A stretch of DNA of 64,000 nt. Origin: Massilia aquatica (GTDB lineage: Bacteria > Pseudomonadota > Gammaproteobacteria > Burkholderiales > Burkholderiaceae_D). Shown here piece after piece: positions 7,571 to 17,875 of this stretch. Within the stretch, counting starts at the first letter, position 1; every line of letters starts with the position of its first letter. The position numbers and the translations under genes are program-made. Where the stretch lies: assembly GCF_011682045.1 (NCBI RefSeq), contig NZ_VVIW01000015.1, positions 32,988 through 96,987 on the forward strand, given 5' to 3'. The notes under the pieces were generated by a model that was not told the origin of the DNA, did no database searches, and saw only the letters and a list, made by a program, of their open reading frames with translations.

Positions 7571-10500
7571 ATGACGCAAGCGATCAAGCGCAGCATGACG
7601 GGCACCGTCGGCGGCCGTCCTGTTTCGCGCCTGGTGTGGTGGGGCGTGGGACTGTCGCTGTCGACGCTGGTCGCGGCGCTGCTGCACGTGGGCGCGACCA
7701 GGCTGGTCGATGCCGATGCGCGCCAGCGTTTCGACGCGCTCGCGCGCAGCGCGCAATCGAGCCTGTCGACCCGCATCAAGTCGTATTCCGACCTGGCGCG
7801 CGGCTTGTCGGCCCTGTTCCAGAGCACCGAGGCGCCCAACCGCCTGCATTTTCACCGCTACGTGCAGGCCCTGGGCATGCGCACCCATTATCCGGCCATC
7901 GAAAGCGTTACCTTTGCCCGTCACGTGACGGCGGCCGGGCGCGCTGAACTGGTCGCGACGGTAGCCGCCGACCGCAGCGTCGACGCCGGCGGCTACCCCG
8001 GCTTCCGCATCCATCCCGAAGGCGAGCGCCCCGGCTACACGGTGCTGACCTATATCGAGCCGCAGGCCGCGCGCGCCAACGGCCGCCTGGGCCTGGACAT
8101 CGGCGCCAATCCGCTCGCCGCGATCCACCTCGACCAGGCACGCGACAGCGGCAAGATCAGCGCCTCCGGCCTGCCGATCCTGGTCAACGAACCGCGCCCG
8201 CACCTGGCGCTGGGCATGCGCATGCCGGTGTACCGCAGCGGCGCGCTGCTCTATAGCGTGGAGGCGCGCCGCGCGGCCTACATCGGCAGCGTGGGCGTGG
8301 GGTTTTCGGTGCCGGCGCTGGTCGGCAGCGCGCTCGAAGAAATGCCGCAGCGGCGCCTGCGGCTTGCCCTGTTCGCCGACGGCGCCAGCGACCCCGAGCG
8401 CCGTACCCTGGCCCTGGGCAGCGACGACCGCCAGCTGTACAACGACCATGATCCGGTGGCCGTCGGCGAGACCGAGGACGATCGCTTCGACACCGTGCTC
8501 CCGGTGGACTACAACGGCAGCCTGTGGAAGGCCCATTTCCGCATCGCCCGCGCAGACCTGTACAGCGAGTTCGACGTGATCCTGCCGCCGGCCGCCTTCG
8601 CCGCCGGCTTCCTGGTGACGATGCTGGCCTACGCCTACTTCTTTACCCTGTACCGCTCGCGCCGCACCGCCATCGAACAGCGCGTGCTGCTCGATTCGGT
8701 CCTCGACAGCATCGACGCCCACGTGTACATGAAGGACCGCGAGCGCCGCTACATCTACGTCAACGCGCGCACCGCCGAAGCGATGGGCCAGCCGGCCGAA
8801 GACATCATCGGCAAGCTCGATCGCGAGGTGATGACGCCGGAGCAGGCCGATTTCTACTGGCGCCAGGACAGCCGGATCTTCGTCGACGGCGCGCGCCACG
8901 CCAGCCAGGTCGAATTCGCCCAGCCCGACGGCGAGGTGCGCCAGCTCTGGACCGTCAAGGTGCCGGTGCTGCTCGATGGGGAGGTGAGCGCCGTGATCGG
9001 CCTGTCGACCGACGTGACCGAACTGCACAAGCTCAAGGCGCAGGCCGACGCCGCCAACCAGGCCAAGAGCAACTTCCTGTCCAACATGAGCCACGAGATC
9101 CGCACGCCGATGAACAGCATCATCGGCATGTCGCACCTGGCGCTGCGCACCGTGGCCAATCCGAAGCAGCGCGATTACCTGGAAAAGATCCATCATTCGA
9201 GCCAGCACCTGCTCGGCATCATCAACGACATTCTCGATTTTTCCAAGATCGAAGCGGGCAAGCTGGAACTCGAAGTGCTCGATTTCGGCTTGAACGCGCT
9301 GATGCAGAACATCGCCAACCAGCTTGGCGACGCTGCCGCCAACAAGCACCTGGCGCTCGAATTCGAGATCGACCCGGCGCTGGCGCAGCAGTTGCGGGGC
9401 GACCCGCTGCGGCTCGAACAGGTGCTGCTCAACTTCACGTCGAACGCGATCAAGTTCTCGGAAAACGGCCGTATCCGCGTGCGCGCGCTGGCCGGCGGCG
9501 AGAGCGGGAGCGCAAGCGGGAGCGAAAGTGAGATCATGGTGCGCTTCGAAGTCGAAGACGCCGGCATCGGCATGAGCGAGGCCGAAATCGCCGACCTGTT
9601 CAAGTCCTTCCACCAGGCCGACCCCTCGACCACGCGCAAGTACGGCGGCACGGGCCTGGGCCTGGTGATCAGCAAGCAGCTGGCGGAGCTGATGGGCGGC
9701 ACCGTCGGCGTCGATTCCATTCCCGGCCACGGCAGCTGCTTCTGGTTCACCGCGCGCCTGGGCAAGGCGGTCAACTTCCTGCAGGGCGGCGGCAGTGCGG
9801 TCGACCCGGCGGTGCTCGACCAGCTGCGCGGCGCCTATATCCTTCTGGTCGAAGACAATATCTTCAGCCAGCAGGTGGGCCAGGAATTGCTCGAAGAAGC
9901 CGGGTCCACGGTGGTGGTGGCCAATAACGGCAAGGAAGCGATCGACCTGATGCTCAAAGAGCGCTTCGACTGCGTTCTGATGGACGTGCAGATGCCGGTG
10001 ATGGACGGTTTTGAAGCGACCCGCATGATCCGCTCCGACCCGCGCCTGCGCGACGCGCTGGTGATCGCCATGACCGCCAACGCCGGCCGCGACGACCAGG
10101 CGCGCTGCCTGGAGGCGGGCATGAACGAGTTCGTGACCAAGCCGATTTCGCCCAAGCTGCTGTTCGAAGTCATCGCCCGCTGGCTGGCCACGCGCCCTGC
10201 GCGCAACGGGCGGCGGCGGGTGGCGGTGGCGGCCGACCAGGCGCCGACCCGCATGTCGGCCGCGCCGGTGGTCTCGACCGACGCCGGCCTGCTCGACATG
10301 AGCGCGCTGTCGCTCACGTTCGGGGCCAATCCGGTCAAGATGCGCAAATACGCGTTCATGTTCCTCGACTCGGCGCGCGACGGCCTGGCCGACGTGAGCG
10401 AAGCGCTCGACCGCGCCGATGTGGAGCGCATGGCGGACCTGGGGCACCGCATCAAGGCCTCGGCCAAGGCGGTGGGGGCGATGCGGTTTGCGGGCCTGTG

Positions 10501-10630
10501 CCAGGACCTGGAGCGCCTGCGCGACGGCGGCACGATGGACCAGGCGCGCACCCTGGTGGCGAACATGTATACATTGCTCGACCAGCTGAACGAGCACATC
10601 GCGCACGAACTGACCGAATCGGCAAGCTGA
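7571..10630 (+). CDS. CHASE-PAS hybrid sensor histidine kinase with REC and HPt domains
   Basis: A 1019-aa membrane phosphorelay kinase. In order: TM1 (about 20-42), a periplasmic CHASE-type sensor (about 75-290, containing the [14 protein letters not shown] block), TM2 (about 338-358), a PAS domain (about 372-490, [15 protein letters not shown]), a dimerisation domain with H508 in [11 protein letters not shown], an ATPase domain with GTGLGL, a receiver with D805 in [11 protein letters not shown], and an HPt domain with H959 in [10 protein letters not shown]. It therefore carries every relay step except the output regulator, which is not adjacent. CHASE domains usually sense small extracellular molecules; the ligand is unknown. 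Its HPt motif closely matches that of the kinase at 60001. Confidence 0.95.
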   Translation: MTQAIKRSMTGTVGGRPVSRLVWWGVGLSLSTLVAALLHVGATRLVDADARQRFDALARSAQSSLSTRIKSYSDLARGLSALFQSTEAPNRLHFHRYVQALGMRTHYPAIESVTFARHVTAAGRAELVATVAADRSVDAGGYPGFRIHPEGERPGYTVLTYIEPQAARANGRLGLDIGANPLAAIHLDQARDSGKISASGLPILVNEPRPHLALGMRMPVYRSGALLYSVEARRAAYIGSVGVGFSVPALVGSALEEMPQRRLRLALFADGASDPERRTLALGSDDRQLYNDHDPVAVGETEDDRFDTVLPVDYNGSLWKAHFRIARADLYSEFDVILPPAAFAAGFLVTMLAYAYFFTLYRSRRTAIEQRVLLDSVLDSIDAHVYMKDRERRYIYVNARTAEAMGQPAEDIIGKLDREVMTPEQADFYWRQDSRIFVDGARHASQVEFAQPDGEVRQLWTVKVPVLLDGEVSAVIGLSTDVTELHKLKAQADAANQAKSNFLSNMSHEIRTPMNSIIGMSHLALRTVANPKQRDYLEKIHHSSQHLLGIINDILDFSKIEAGKLELEVLDFGLNALMQNIANQLGDAAANKHLALEFEIDPALAQQLRGDPLRLEQVLLNFTSNAIKFSENGRIRVRALAGGESGSASGSESEIMVRFEVEDAGIGMSEAEIADLFKSFHQADPSTTRKYGGTGLGLVISKQLAELMGGTVGVDSIPGHGSCFWFTARLGKAVNFLQGGGSAVDPAVLDQLRGAYILLVEDNIFSQQVGQELLEEAGSTVVVANNGKEAIDLMLKERFDCVLMDVQMPVMDGFEATRMIRSDPRLRDALVIAMTANAGRDDQARCLEAGMNEFVTKPISPKLLFEVIARWLATRPARNGRRRVAVAADQAPTRMSAAPVVSTDAGLLDMSALSLTFGANPVKMRKYAFMFLDSARDGLADVSEALDRADVERMADLGHRIKASAKAVGAMRFAGLCQDLERLRDGGTMDQARTLVANMYTLLDQLNEHIAHELTESAS

Positions 10631-10649
10631 GCCCGCTTGCCGTAGAGCC

Positions 10650-10676
10650 GTCATTTCTGCCATTGGCAGAAATGAC
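10650..10676 (+). terminator. Perfect 12-bp hairpin after the hybrid kinase
   Basis: GTCATTTCTGCC-ATT-GGCAGAAATGAC, perfect arms with a 3-base loop, 19 bases past the stop codon. The stem is strong but no U-tract follows, so efficiency as an intrinsic terminator is uncertain. It separates the kinase from the recCBD operon. Confidence 0.55.
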
Positions 10677-10835
10677 TTCCCGCGCCAAGGCGGCCTCGGC
10701 GGGAATTCAAGGCACTTTTCCGTCGAAAAAAAAGCAAACTTGCGGTATTCGCAACCCGAAGCCGAGCCCGCTTTGAACCGTTGACCGCACGTATCACCCT
10801 ACCGCGCCCAGCCCAAAGCTAGTATGCTGTGCGCC

Positions 10836-13800
10836 ATGTCTTCCTCTGTCACACCCGGCCTCCTTATCCTTCACGGAAACCAGATGGAGCAACTGCGCGC
10901 CGCGCTGTTTGCCTGGCTGCGCAACCACCCGCTCGACCCGCTCGAAACCGAAATCATCCTGGTGCAATCGAACGGCGTGGCCGAGTGGCTGAAAATCGCC
11001 CTGGCCGAAGAAATGGGCGTGTGCGCGGCCACCCGCGTGGCGCTGCCGGCGCGGTTTTTGTGGGAAGCCTACCGTGGCATGCTTGGCCGCGAACGGGTGC
11101 CAACCCGCTCCCCGTACGACAAGGGCCCGCTCACCTGGCGCCTGATGCGCCTCTTGCCGCAGCTGCTGGCCGACGACGCCTTCGCCCCGCTGCGCCACTT
11201 CCTGGGCGACGGCGACCCCGAACGGCGCCTGCAACTGGCCGAACGCCTGGCCGACCTGTACGACCAGTACCAGGTGTACCGCGCCGACTGGCTCGACGAC
11301 TGGAGCGCGGGGCGCGACCGCCTGCGCAGCGCGCGCGGCGAGCTGATTCCCCTCACGCCCGACCAGCGCTGGCAGGGCTGCCTGTGGCGCGCCGTGAACG
11401 ACAGCCTGCCGCCCCAGTTGCGCGACTCGGGCCGCGCCACCATCCACCAGCAGTTCGTGCGCGCGGCCGACAGCGGCGAAGCGCCGGCCGGGCGCCTGCC
11501 GCGCCGCGTGGTGCTGTTCGGGATGTCGGCCTTGCCGTACCAGACCTTGCAGGCGATTGCCTCGCTCTCGCACCACACCCAGGTGCTGCTGGCGGTCCCG
11601 AACCCATGCCAGTTCTACTGGGGCGACATCATCGAAGGGCGCGAACTGCTCAAGGCCGCCCACAAACGCCAGCGCCAGCGCGGCGGCATCGACTTATCAG
11701 GCGTGCCGCTCGAAGAACTGCACGCGCACAGCCATCCGCTGCTGGCCAGCTGGGGCAGGCAAGGGCGCGACTTCATCCGCATGCTCGACGAATTCGACAC
11801 CGAGTCCGCCGAGCGCGCCGACAAGCTGCGCATCGACCTGTTCAGCGAAGGCGAGGGCGACACGCTGCTGGCGCAGGTGCAGGCGGCCGTGCGCGACATG
11901 CTGCCGCTGCGCGAGCACCCGTGCGCGCGCGGACAGGCGGAACCCGACTGCGCGCCCAAAGACGACTCGATCGAATTCCACGTCGCCCATAGTGTGCAGC
12001 GCGAAGTCGAAGTCCTGCACGACCAGTTGCTGTCGTGGTTCGGTACGCCCGGCGCCAGACTGCGTCCGCGCGACGTGGTGGTCATGGTGCCCGACATCGA
12101 TACCTTTTCGGCCGCCATCCACGCCGTCTTCGACCAGCACAAGCGCAGCGATGCGCGCTTCATCCCGTTCGAAATCGGGGATGTGAAGGACCGCAGCGTC
12201 AACCCGCTGCTGGTGGCGCTCGAATGGCTCCTGCGGCTGCCGCAGCAGCGCTGCCGCCAGAGCGAAGTGCGCGACCTGCTCGACGTACCGGCGCTGGCCG
12301 CGCGCTTTGGCCTGACCGAGGACGAACTGCCGATCCTCGGCAACTGGATCGAAGGCGCCAGCGTGCGCTGGGGCCTCGACCAGCAGCACCGCGACGGCCT
12401 CGGTCTCGGTTCGGCGGGCGAACAGAATGCCTGGATTTTCGGGGTGCGGCGCATGCTGCTCGGTTACGCCAGCGGCGCCGGCGGCAGCTTCCAGCAAATC
12501 GAACCGTACGCCGAAGTGGGCGGACTGGACGCCGCCCTGGCCGGCTCGCTGGCGCAGCTGATCGAAACCCTGCTGGCCTGGCGCGCCACCCTGGCCGAGA
12601 CGCGCACGCCGGCGCAGTGGGGCGAGCAGGCACGCGCGCTGCTGGCGGCGTTTTTCGCCGCCTCCGAAGAAAGCGACCGCCTCACCCTGGTGCAACTGAT
12701 TGATGCCCTGCAAAGCTGGCTCGAGACCTGCGACAGCGCCGGTTTTGACGAAGCGGTGCCGCTCGCGGTGCTGCGCGAAGCGTGGCTGGGCGCGCTTGAT
12801 GAACCGACCCTGAACCACCAGTTCGTCTCCGGCGGCGTGACCTTCTGCACCCTGATGCCGATGCGCGCCGTGCCGTTCCGGGTAGTGTGCCTGCTCGGCA
12901 TGAACGATGGCGACTTCCCGCGCCGCGCGCGCCAGGCCGATTTTGATTTGCTGGCGCTGCCCGGCATGGCGCGCCCGGGCGACCGCTCGCGCCGCGACGA
13001 CGACCGTTACCTCATGTTAGAGGCCGTGCTGGCCGCGCGCGACAAGCTGTATGTGAGCTGGGTCGGGCGCAATGTGCGCGACAACAGCGAGCAGCCGGCG
13101 TCGGTGCTGGTCTCGCAACTGCGCGACTACCTGGCCGAAGGCTGGGACCTGGACCTGGCCGCCATGACCACCGAGCACGCGCTGCAACCGTTCAGCCGGC
13201 GCTACTTCGAGCAGGGCGGCATGCTCACGTATGCGGCCGAATGGCGCGCCGCGCACGGCGCCGGCGACACATTGGACGACGCGGTGCTGCCGCCGTTCGA
13301 GCTCGAAGCCGAATACCGCCTCAAGCTGGGCGAACTGGCGAATTTTTTACGCCAGCCGGCGCGCTACTTCTTCCGGCGCCGTCTTGGCGTGGCCTTCGGC
13401 GACGCCCAGGCCGTGGGCGAGGACGAAGAACCGTTCTCGCTCGACGCGCTGGAACGCTATTTTTTGGAAGACAGCCTGCTCGACGACGCCGCCACCCCCG
13501 AGGAACTGCACGAAGTGCGCGACAGCCTGACGGCGCGCGCCGAACGCCTCAAGCGCGAAGGCGTACTGCCGATTGGCCTGGTCGGCAAGCAGTGGCAGGA
13601 GCAGCTGGTCGAGGGCCTGGTGCCGGTGCGTACCGCCTGGCTGACCCTGGGCGCGCGCTTCGGCGACATCGCGCCCAAGCTGGCGGTGAGCCTGGACCTG
13701 AACGGCGTGCACCTTGACGACTGGGTCGACAAACTGCGCAGCAACGCCAGCGAAACGGCGTGGCTGCTGCAAATCTCGTCCAAGGTGCTCGATAAAAAAG

Positions 13801-14237
13801 GCGCGCCGCGCGGCGACAAACTGATCGCCCCGTGGCTGCGCCAGCTGGCGGCGGCGGCAGTCGGCCAGCCGGTCACCGGCTATCTGGTGGCGCGCGACGC
13901 CATCGTCATGCTGGCGCCGCTCGATCGCGACGAATCGCTGGCGCAGTTGACCGCACTGGTGGCACTGTGGCGCCGCAACATGGATCAGCCGCTGCCGGTG
14001 GCTTGCAAGACTGCGCTGGCCTTGTTGCAGCAGGGCGAACCGCGCAGCACCTACGATGGCGGCTTCGAGCTGTCCGGCGAAGTGCTGGACCAGTGCCTGG
14101 CGCGCCTGTGGCCCGACTACGCGGCCTTGAGCGCCAGCGGCGAGTTTCCGGCGGTGGCCGAAGCGCTGTACGGGCCATTGGCGAGCTGGCTCGGCCAGCA
14201 CATCGAAGTCGCGCCCATGGACAGGGATGCGCCATGA
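10836..14237 (+). CDS. recC: Exodeoxyribonuclease V gamma subunit RecC
   Basis: RecC (1133 aa, close to the 1122 aa of the E. coli protein) is the scaffold and Chi-recognition subunit of RecBCD, which processes double-strand breaks for RecA. The N-terminus carries the family pattern LLILHGNQMEQLR followed by VQSNGVAEWLK, and the middle contains GMNDGDFPR, typical of the inactivated helicase fold of RecC. The ATG at 10836 gives the usual N-terminus; an in-frame ATG at 10824 would add four residues and neither has a strong ribosome-binding site. The stop overlaps the recB start (ATGA), so the three subunits are translationally coupled. Confidence 0.95.
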   Translation: MSSSVTPGLLILHGNQMEQLRAALFAWLRNHPLDPLETEIILVQSNGVAEWLKIALAEEMGVCAATRVALPARFLWEAYRGMLGRERVPTRSPYDKGPLTWRLMRLLPQLLADDAFAPLRHFLGDGDPERRLQLAERLADLYDQYQVYRADWLDDWSAGRDRLRSARGELIPLTPDQRWQGCLWRAVNDSLPPQLRDSGRATIHQQFVRAADSGEAPAGRLPRRVVLFGMSALPYQTLQAIASLSHHTQVLLAVPNPCQFYWGDIIEGRELLKAAHKRQRQRGGIDLSGVPLEELHAHSHPLLASWGRQGRDFIRMLDEFDTESAERADKLRIDLFSEGEGDTLLAQVQAAVRDMLPLREHPCARGQAEPDCAPKDDSIEFHVAHSVQREVEVLHDQLLSWFGTPGARLRPRDVVVMVPDIDTFSAAIHAVFDQHKRSDARFIPFEIGDVKDRSVNPLLVALEWLLRLPQQRCRQSEVRDLLDVPALAARFGLTEDELPILGNWIEGASVRWGLDQQHRDGLGLGSAGEQNAWIFGVRRMLLGYASGAGGSFQQIEPYAEVGGLDAALAGSLAQLIETLLAWRATLAETRTPAQWGEQARALLAAFFAASEESDRLTLVQLIDALQSWLETCDSAGFDEAVPLAVLREAWLGALDEPTLNHQFVSGGVTFCTLMPMRAVPFRVVCLLGMNDGDFPRRARQADFDLLALPGMARPGDRSRRDDDRYLMLEAVLAARDKLYVSWVGRNVRDNSEQPASVLVSQLRDYLAEGWDLDLAAMTTEHALQPFSRRYFEQGGMLTYAAEWRAAHGAGDTLDDAVLPPFELEAEYRLKLGELANFLRQPARYFFRRRLGVAFGDAQAVGEDEEPFSLDALERYFLEDSLLDDAATPEELHEVRDSLTARAERLKREGVLPIGLVGKQWQEQLVEGLVPVRTAWLTLGARFGDIAPKLAVSLDLNGVHLDDWVDKLRSNASETAWLLQISSKVLDKKGAPRGDKLIAPWLRQLAAAAVGQPVTGYLVARDAIVMLAPLDRDESLAQLTALVALWRRNMDQPLPVACKTALALLQQGEPRSTYDGGFELSGEVLDQCLARLWPDYAALSASGEFPAVAEALYGPLASWLGQHIEVAPMDRDAP

Positions 14238-17200
14238 GCCAGCTGCTCGACGCCCTGCATTTTCCGCTGTTCGGCACGCGCCTGATCGAGGCGTCGGCCG
14301 GCACCGGAAAAACCTGGACCATCGCCGCCCTGTACCTGCGCCTGGTGCTCGGCCACGGCGGCGAGAACGGCTTTGCGCGCGCGCTGCTGCCGTCCGAAAT
14401 CCTGGTGATGACCTTCACCCGCGCCGCCACGCGCGAGCTGTCGAACCGGGTGCGCGAGCGCCTGGTCGAAGCCGCGGGATTTTTCCGGGGCGAGCTCGAT
14501 CTGGATGACCCTTACCTGAACGACCTGGCCGGCGCCTGCGGCAGCGAAGGCGAACGCATGGTCGCCGCGCACCGCCTGATGCTGGCCGCCGACACCATGG
14601 ACGAAGCGGCGATCTTCACCATCGACGCCTGGTGCCAGCGCATGCTGCGCGAGCACGCGTTCGATAGCGGCAGCCTGTTCGACGAAGAACTGGTCAGCGA
14701 CGAACACGCGCTGTTCGAAGACGCCGCGCACGATTACTGGCGCCAGAACGTGTACCCGCTCGACAGTGGTGCGCTCGGCGCGCTGCTGGCGTGCTGGCCC
14801 GACGTGCGCGCCCTCAAGAACACCGTGCGCGAACTGGTGCGCCGGGTGGCCGTGCTGGGCGAGGCGCCCGACGAATCGCTGGAAGAAGCCATCGACCGGG
14901 TCGAGCGCACGCAGGCGGCCGAACTGGCCAAACTCAAAGCCGGTTGGGTAGAACGCGCCGACGCCATGGAGCAGTGGATCGCCGGCCAGCGCGAGATTGC
15001 CGCCAAGTGCTTCAACGGCAACAAGCTGCGCGCCGATTCGCTGGTGAAGTGGTTCGACGCGCTGCGCAGCTGGGCGCGCGCACCGGCCATGCTGATGCCG
15101 GCCCTGACCGACACGGCCTGGCACCGCTTGACGCCCGACGGCATCACGGACGCTTTCAGCAAGGGCTTTAGCGCCGAGATTCCGCCCTGTTTCGAGGCCA
15201 CCACCGACCTGTGGGAAGCGCTCAAGGCGATCGACCCGCTGGCGCACGCGCTGTACCGGCACGCCGCCTTTCATATCGCGCGGCGCATGATGGAACTGAA
15301 ACGCCGCAAGCGCCAGTTCGGCTTTGCCGACATGCTCGAGCGCCTGAAAAGCGCCCTCGAAGGCGCCAACGGCGAAGCGCTGCGCCAGCGCATCGTCGAC
15401 CAGTTCCCGGTGGCGATGGTCGACGAATTCCAGGATACTTCGCCCGACCAGTATGCGATCTTCAACCTGCTGTACCGGGTGGCCGACAACGATCCGTCGC
15501 GCGGCCTGTTCCTGATCGGCGACCCGAAGCAGTCGATCTACGGCTTTCGCGGCGCCGACATCCACAGCTACCTGGACGCGCGCAGCGCCACCGAAGGGCG
15601 CCACTACCAGCTCGGCACCAATTACCGCTCGACGGCGGCGCTGGTCGAAGCGGTCAACCAGCTGTTCCTGCACGCCGAAGGGCGCGACGGCCATCCTGGA
15701 TTTCCCGCCGGCGCCTTCCGCTTCCGCAAAGGCGCGCTCAATCCGCTGCCGTTCGACGCGGTGGCGGCCAGGGGCCGCGACCAGCAACTGGTGGGCGTCG
15801 ACGGGCCGTACCAGGCGCTGGCCATTTGCAGCACCGACCGCGACGACCTGAAAGCCGACGATTACCGCGAATTTTTTGCCCACCACAGCGCCGAGCATAT
15901 CGTCGGCCTGCTGAACGACCCGCAGGCGGGCTTTGTCGAAAACGGCGCCTTCACGCGCCTGGTGCCGGCCGATATCGCCATCCTGGTGCGCGACCGGCGC
16001 GAGGCGACCGCGATCCGGCGCGCGCTGGCGCAGCGCAAGATCCCGAGCGTGTACCTGTCGGACAAGGACTCGGTGATCGAAAGCGAAGAAGCGGCCGACG
16101 TGCTGCGCTGGCTGCAGGCGGTGGCCAATCCGCTCGACGGGGCGCTGGCGCGGGCGGCATTCGCCACCCGCACCTCCGGCCTGTCGCTGGGCGAACTGGC
16201 GCGCCTCTCATCCGACGAACTGGCCTGGGAAGTGCGGGTCGAGCAGTTGAAGGGTTTGCACATCGTGTGGCAGCGCCAGGGCGTGCTGGCCATGCTGCGC
16301 CGCTTCATCCACGACATGCGCCTGCCCGCCGCGCTGCTGCGTCAGGCCGGTGGCGAGCGGCGCCTGACCAACCTGCTGCACCTGGCCGAACTGCTGCAAA
16401 GCGCCAGCAGCCAGCTCGAAGGCGAGCAGGCCCTGATCCGCTGGTTCGCCGAACAGCTGGCCGGGGTGGGCGAGGGCGGCGACGAACGCGTGCTTCGCCT
16501 CGAAAGCGACGCGGAGCTGGTCAAGGTGGTCACCGTGCACAAGTCCAAGGGACTGGAGTATCCACTGGTGTACCTGCCGTTCGCGGTCACGGCGCGCACC
16601 ACCGACCGGCGCAACCGCAGCTTTTTCGAATTCGTCGGCCGCGACGGCGTGCGCCGCATCGACCTGGCGCTGTCGGACGAAGCGATGCATGCCGTCGACC
16701 GCGCCCGTATCGAAGAAGACCTGCGCCTGCTGTACGTGGCGCTCACGCGTGCGCGCCATTTCCTGTGGCTGGGCGTGGCGGCGGTCACGGCGCGCAAGGC
16801 GGGCGACAACAAGCTGCACGAATCGGCGCTCGGTTACCTGCTCACCGGCGGGCAGCCGATCGGCGCGGCCGACATCGCCCCGCGCTGGGAGGCGCTGCGC
16901 GGCGGCTCGCAGGCGATCGACCTGCAAGCGCTCGACACGCCGCAGCACATCACCATGCTGGCGCGCGATGAAGCCCGCCCGGCGCTGGTGGACGCCGCCG
17001 CCTTTGGCGCCAGTTTCGAGCGTAATTGGGCGGTGGGGTCGTTTACGTCCCTCACGCGCCAGACCAACGCGGCGCCCATGCGCGCGCAGGAAGAGACGCT
17101 GTTCGACGAAGAACAGCAGCAACAGGCGCCGCGCACCGACGACGCGCCCTGGCACCGCTTCCCGCGCGGTTCCGTGCCCGGTAATTTTTTGCACGAACAG

Positions 17201-17875
17201 CTTGAGTGGATGGGGCAGGAAGGGTTTTCGATCGCCGACGACGAGCAGTTCAGCGTCCGTCTTGGCCAGCGCTGCGAGCGCGCCGGCTGGGGCCATCGCC
17301 AGGAAGATGCCGTGACCTGGCTGCACGCGGTGGCGACCACGCCATTGCCGCAGCTGGGCGCGCCGCTGGCGGCGATCGGGCGCGTGATCCCCGAGATGGA
17401 ATTCTGGTTCCCCAGCGAGCACTTGAACAGCGCCGCGCTGGACCGGCTGTGCAGCGCCAACCTGCTCGGCAAGACAGCGCGCCCGTCGCTGCCGGAGCGC
17501 TACCTGCACGGCATGCTCAAGGGCTTTGCCGACCTGGTATTCGAGCACGAGGGGCGCTACTGGGTAATCGACTACAAATCGAACGCGCTCGGCACCGGTG
17601 ACGCCGCCTACAGCAAGGCCGGGATGGCGCTGGGGATGGCGGCGCACCGCTACGATATCCAGGGCGCCATCTACATGCTGGCCCTGCATCGCCTGCTCAA
17701 GAGCCGCCTCGGCGACGCTTACCAGCCGGCGCGCCAGCTCGGTGGCGCGATCTTCCTATTCCTGCGCGGGATCGCCAACACCAGCACGCGCGGCTGCTAC
17801 CTGCTGGAGCCGGACGTGATGCTGCTCGACGCCCTGGATGCGCTGCTTGGCGTCTCAAAGCGGGGTGACGCATGA
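14234..17875 (+). CDS. recB: Exodeoxyribonuclease V beta subunit RecB
   Basis: RecB (1213 aa) is the 3'-5' helicase and the only nuclease of the RecBCD complex. It begins at the ATGA overlap with recC. The Walker A motif ASAGTGKTW lies near residue 20, DEFQDTSPDQY is the Walker B/motif II block, and VHKSKGLEYPLV and LLYVALTRARH are helicase motifs V and VI. The C-terminal nuclease domain has GFADLVFEHEGRYWVIDYKSN, with the catalytic Asp and Lys of the PD-(D/E)xK fold intact. Length and motif order are complete, so the enzyme should be active. Confidence 0.96.
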   Translation: MSQLLDALHFPLFGTRLIEASAGTGKTWTIAALYLRLVLGHGGENGFARALLPSEILVMTFTRAATRELSNRVRERLVEAAGFFRGELDLDDPYLNDLAGACGSEGERMVAAHRLMLAADTMDEAAIFTIDAWCQRMLREHAFDSGSLFDEELVSDEHALFEDAAHDYWRQNVYPLDSGALGALLACWPDVRALKNTVRELVRRVAVLGEAPDESLEEAIDRVERTQAAELAKLKAGWVERADAMEQWIAGQREIAAKCFNGNKLRADSLVKWFDALRSWARAPAMLMPALTDTAWHRLTPDGITDAFSKGFSAEIPPCFEATTDLWEALKAIDPLAHALYRHAAFHIARRMMELKRRKRQFGFADMLERLKSALEGANGEALRQRIVDQFPVAMVDEFQDTSPDQYAIFNLLYRVADNDPSRGLFLIGDPKQSIYGFRGADIHSYLDARSATEGRHYQLGTNYRSTAALVEAVNQLFLHAEGRDGHPGFPAGAFRFRKGALNPLPFDAVAARGRDQQLVGVDGPYQALAICSTDRDDLKADDYREFFAHHSAEHIVGLLNDPQAGFVENGAFTRLVPADIAILVRDRREATAIRRALAQRKIPSVYLSDKDSVIESEEAADVLRWLQAVANPLDGALARAAFATRTSGLSLGELARLSSDELAWEVRVEQLKGLHIVWQRQGVLAMLRRFIHDMRLPAALLRQAGGERRLTNLLHLAELLQSASSQLEGEQALIRWFAEQLAGVGEGGDERVLRLESDAELVKVVTVHKSKGLEYPLVYLPFAVTARTTDRRNRSFFEFVGRDGVRRIDLALSDEAMHAVDRARIEEDLRLLYVALTRARHFLWLGVAAVTARKAGDNKLHESALGYLLTGGQPIGAADIAPRWEALRGGSQAIDLQALDTPQHITMLARDEARPALVDAAAFGASFERNWAVGSFTSLTRQTNAAPMRAQEETLFDEEQQQQAPRTDDAPWHRFPRGSVPGNFLHEQLEWMGQEGFSIADDEQFSVRLGQRCERAGWGHRQEDAVTWLHAVATTPLPQLGAPLAAIGRVIPEMEFWFPSEHLNSAALDRLCSANLLGKTARPSLPERYLHGMLKGFADLVFEHEGRYWVIDYKSNALGTGDAAYSKAGMALGMAAHRYDIQGAIYMLALHRLLKSRLGDAYQPARQLGGAIFLFLRGIANTSTRGCYLLEPDVMLLDALDALLGVSKRGDA

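Noticed and set aside
7505..10663. A 1052-codon open frame antisense to the hybrid kinase
   Set aside because: High-GC genes produce long stop-free antisense frames. The plus strand encodes clear CHASE, kinase, receiver and HPt motifs, and the antisense product is His/Arg/Gln-rich with no domain.
14117..15898. A 593-codon minus-strand frame over recB
   Set aside because: RecB motifs are intact on the plus strand and recCBD genes overlap tightly; the antisense frame is a GC shadow.
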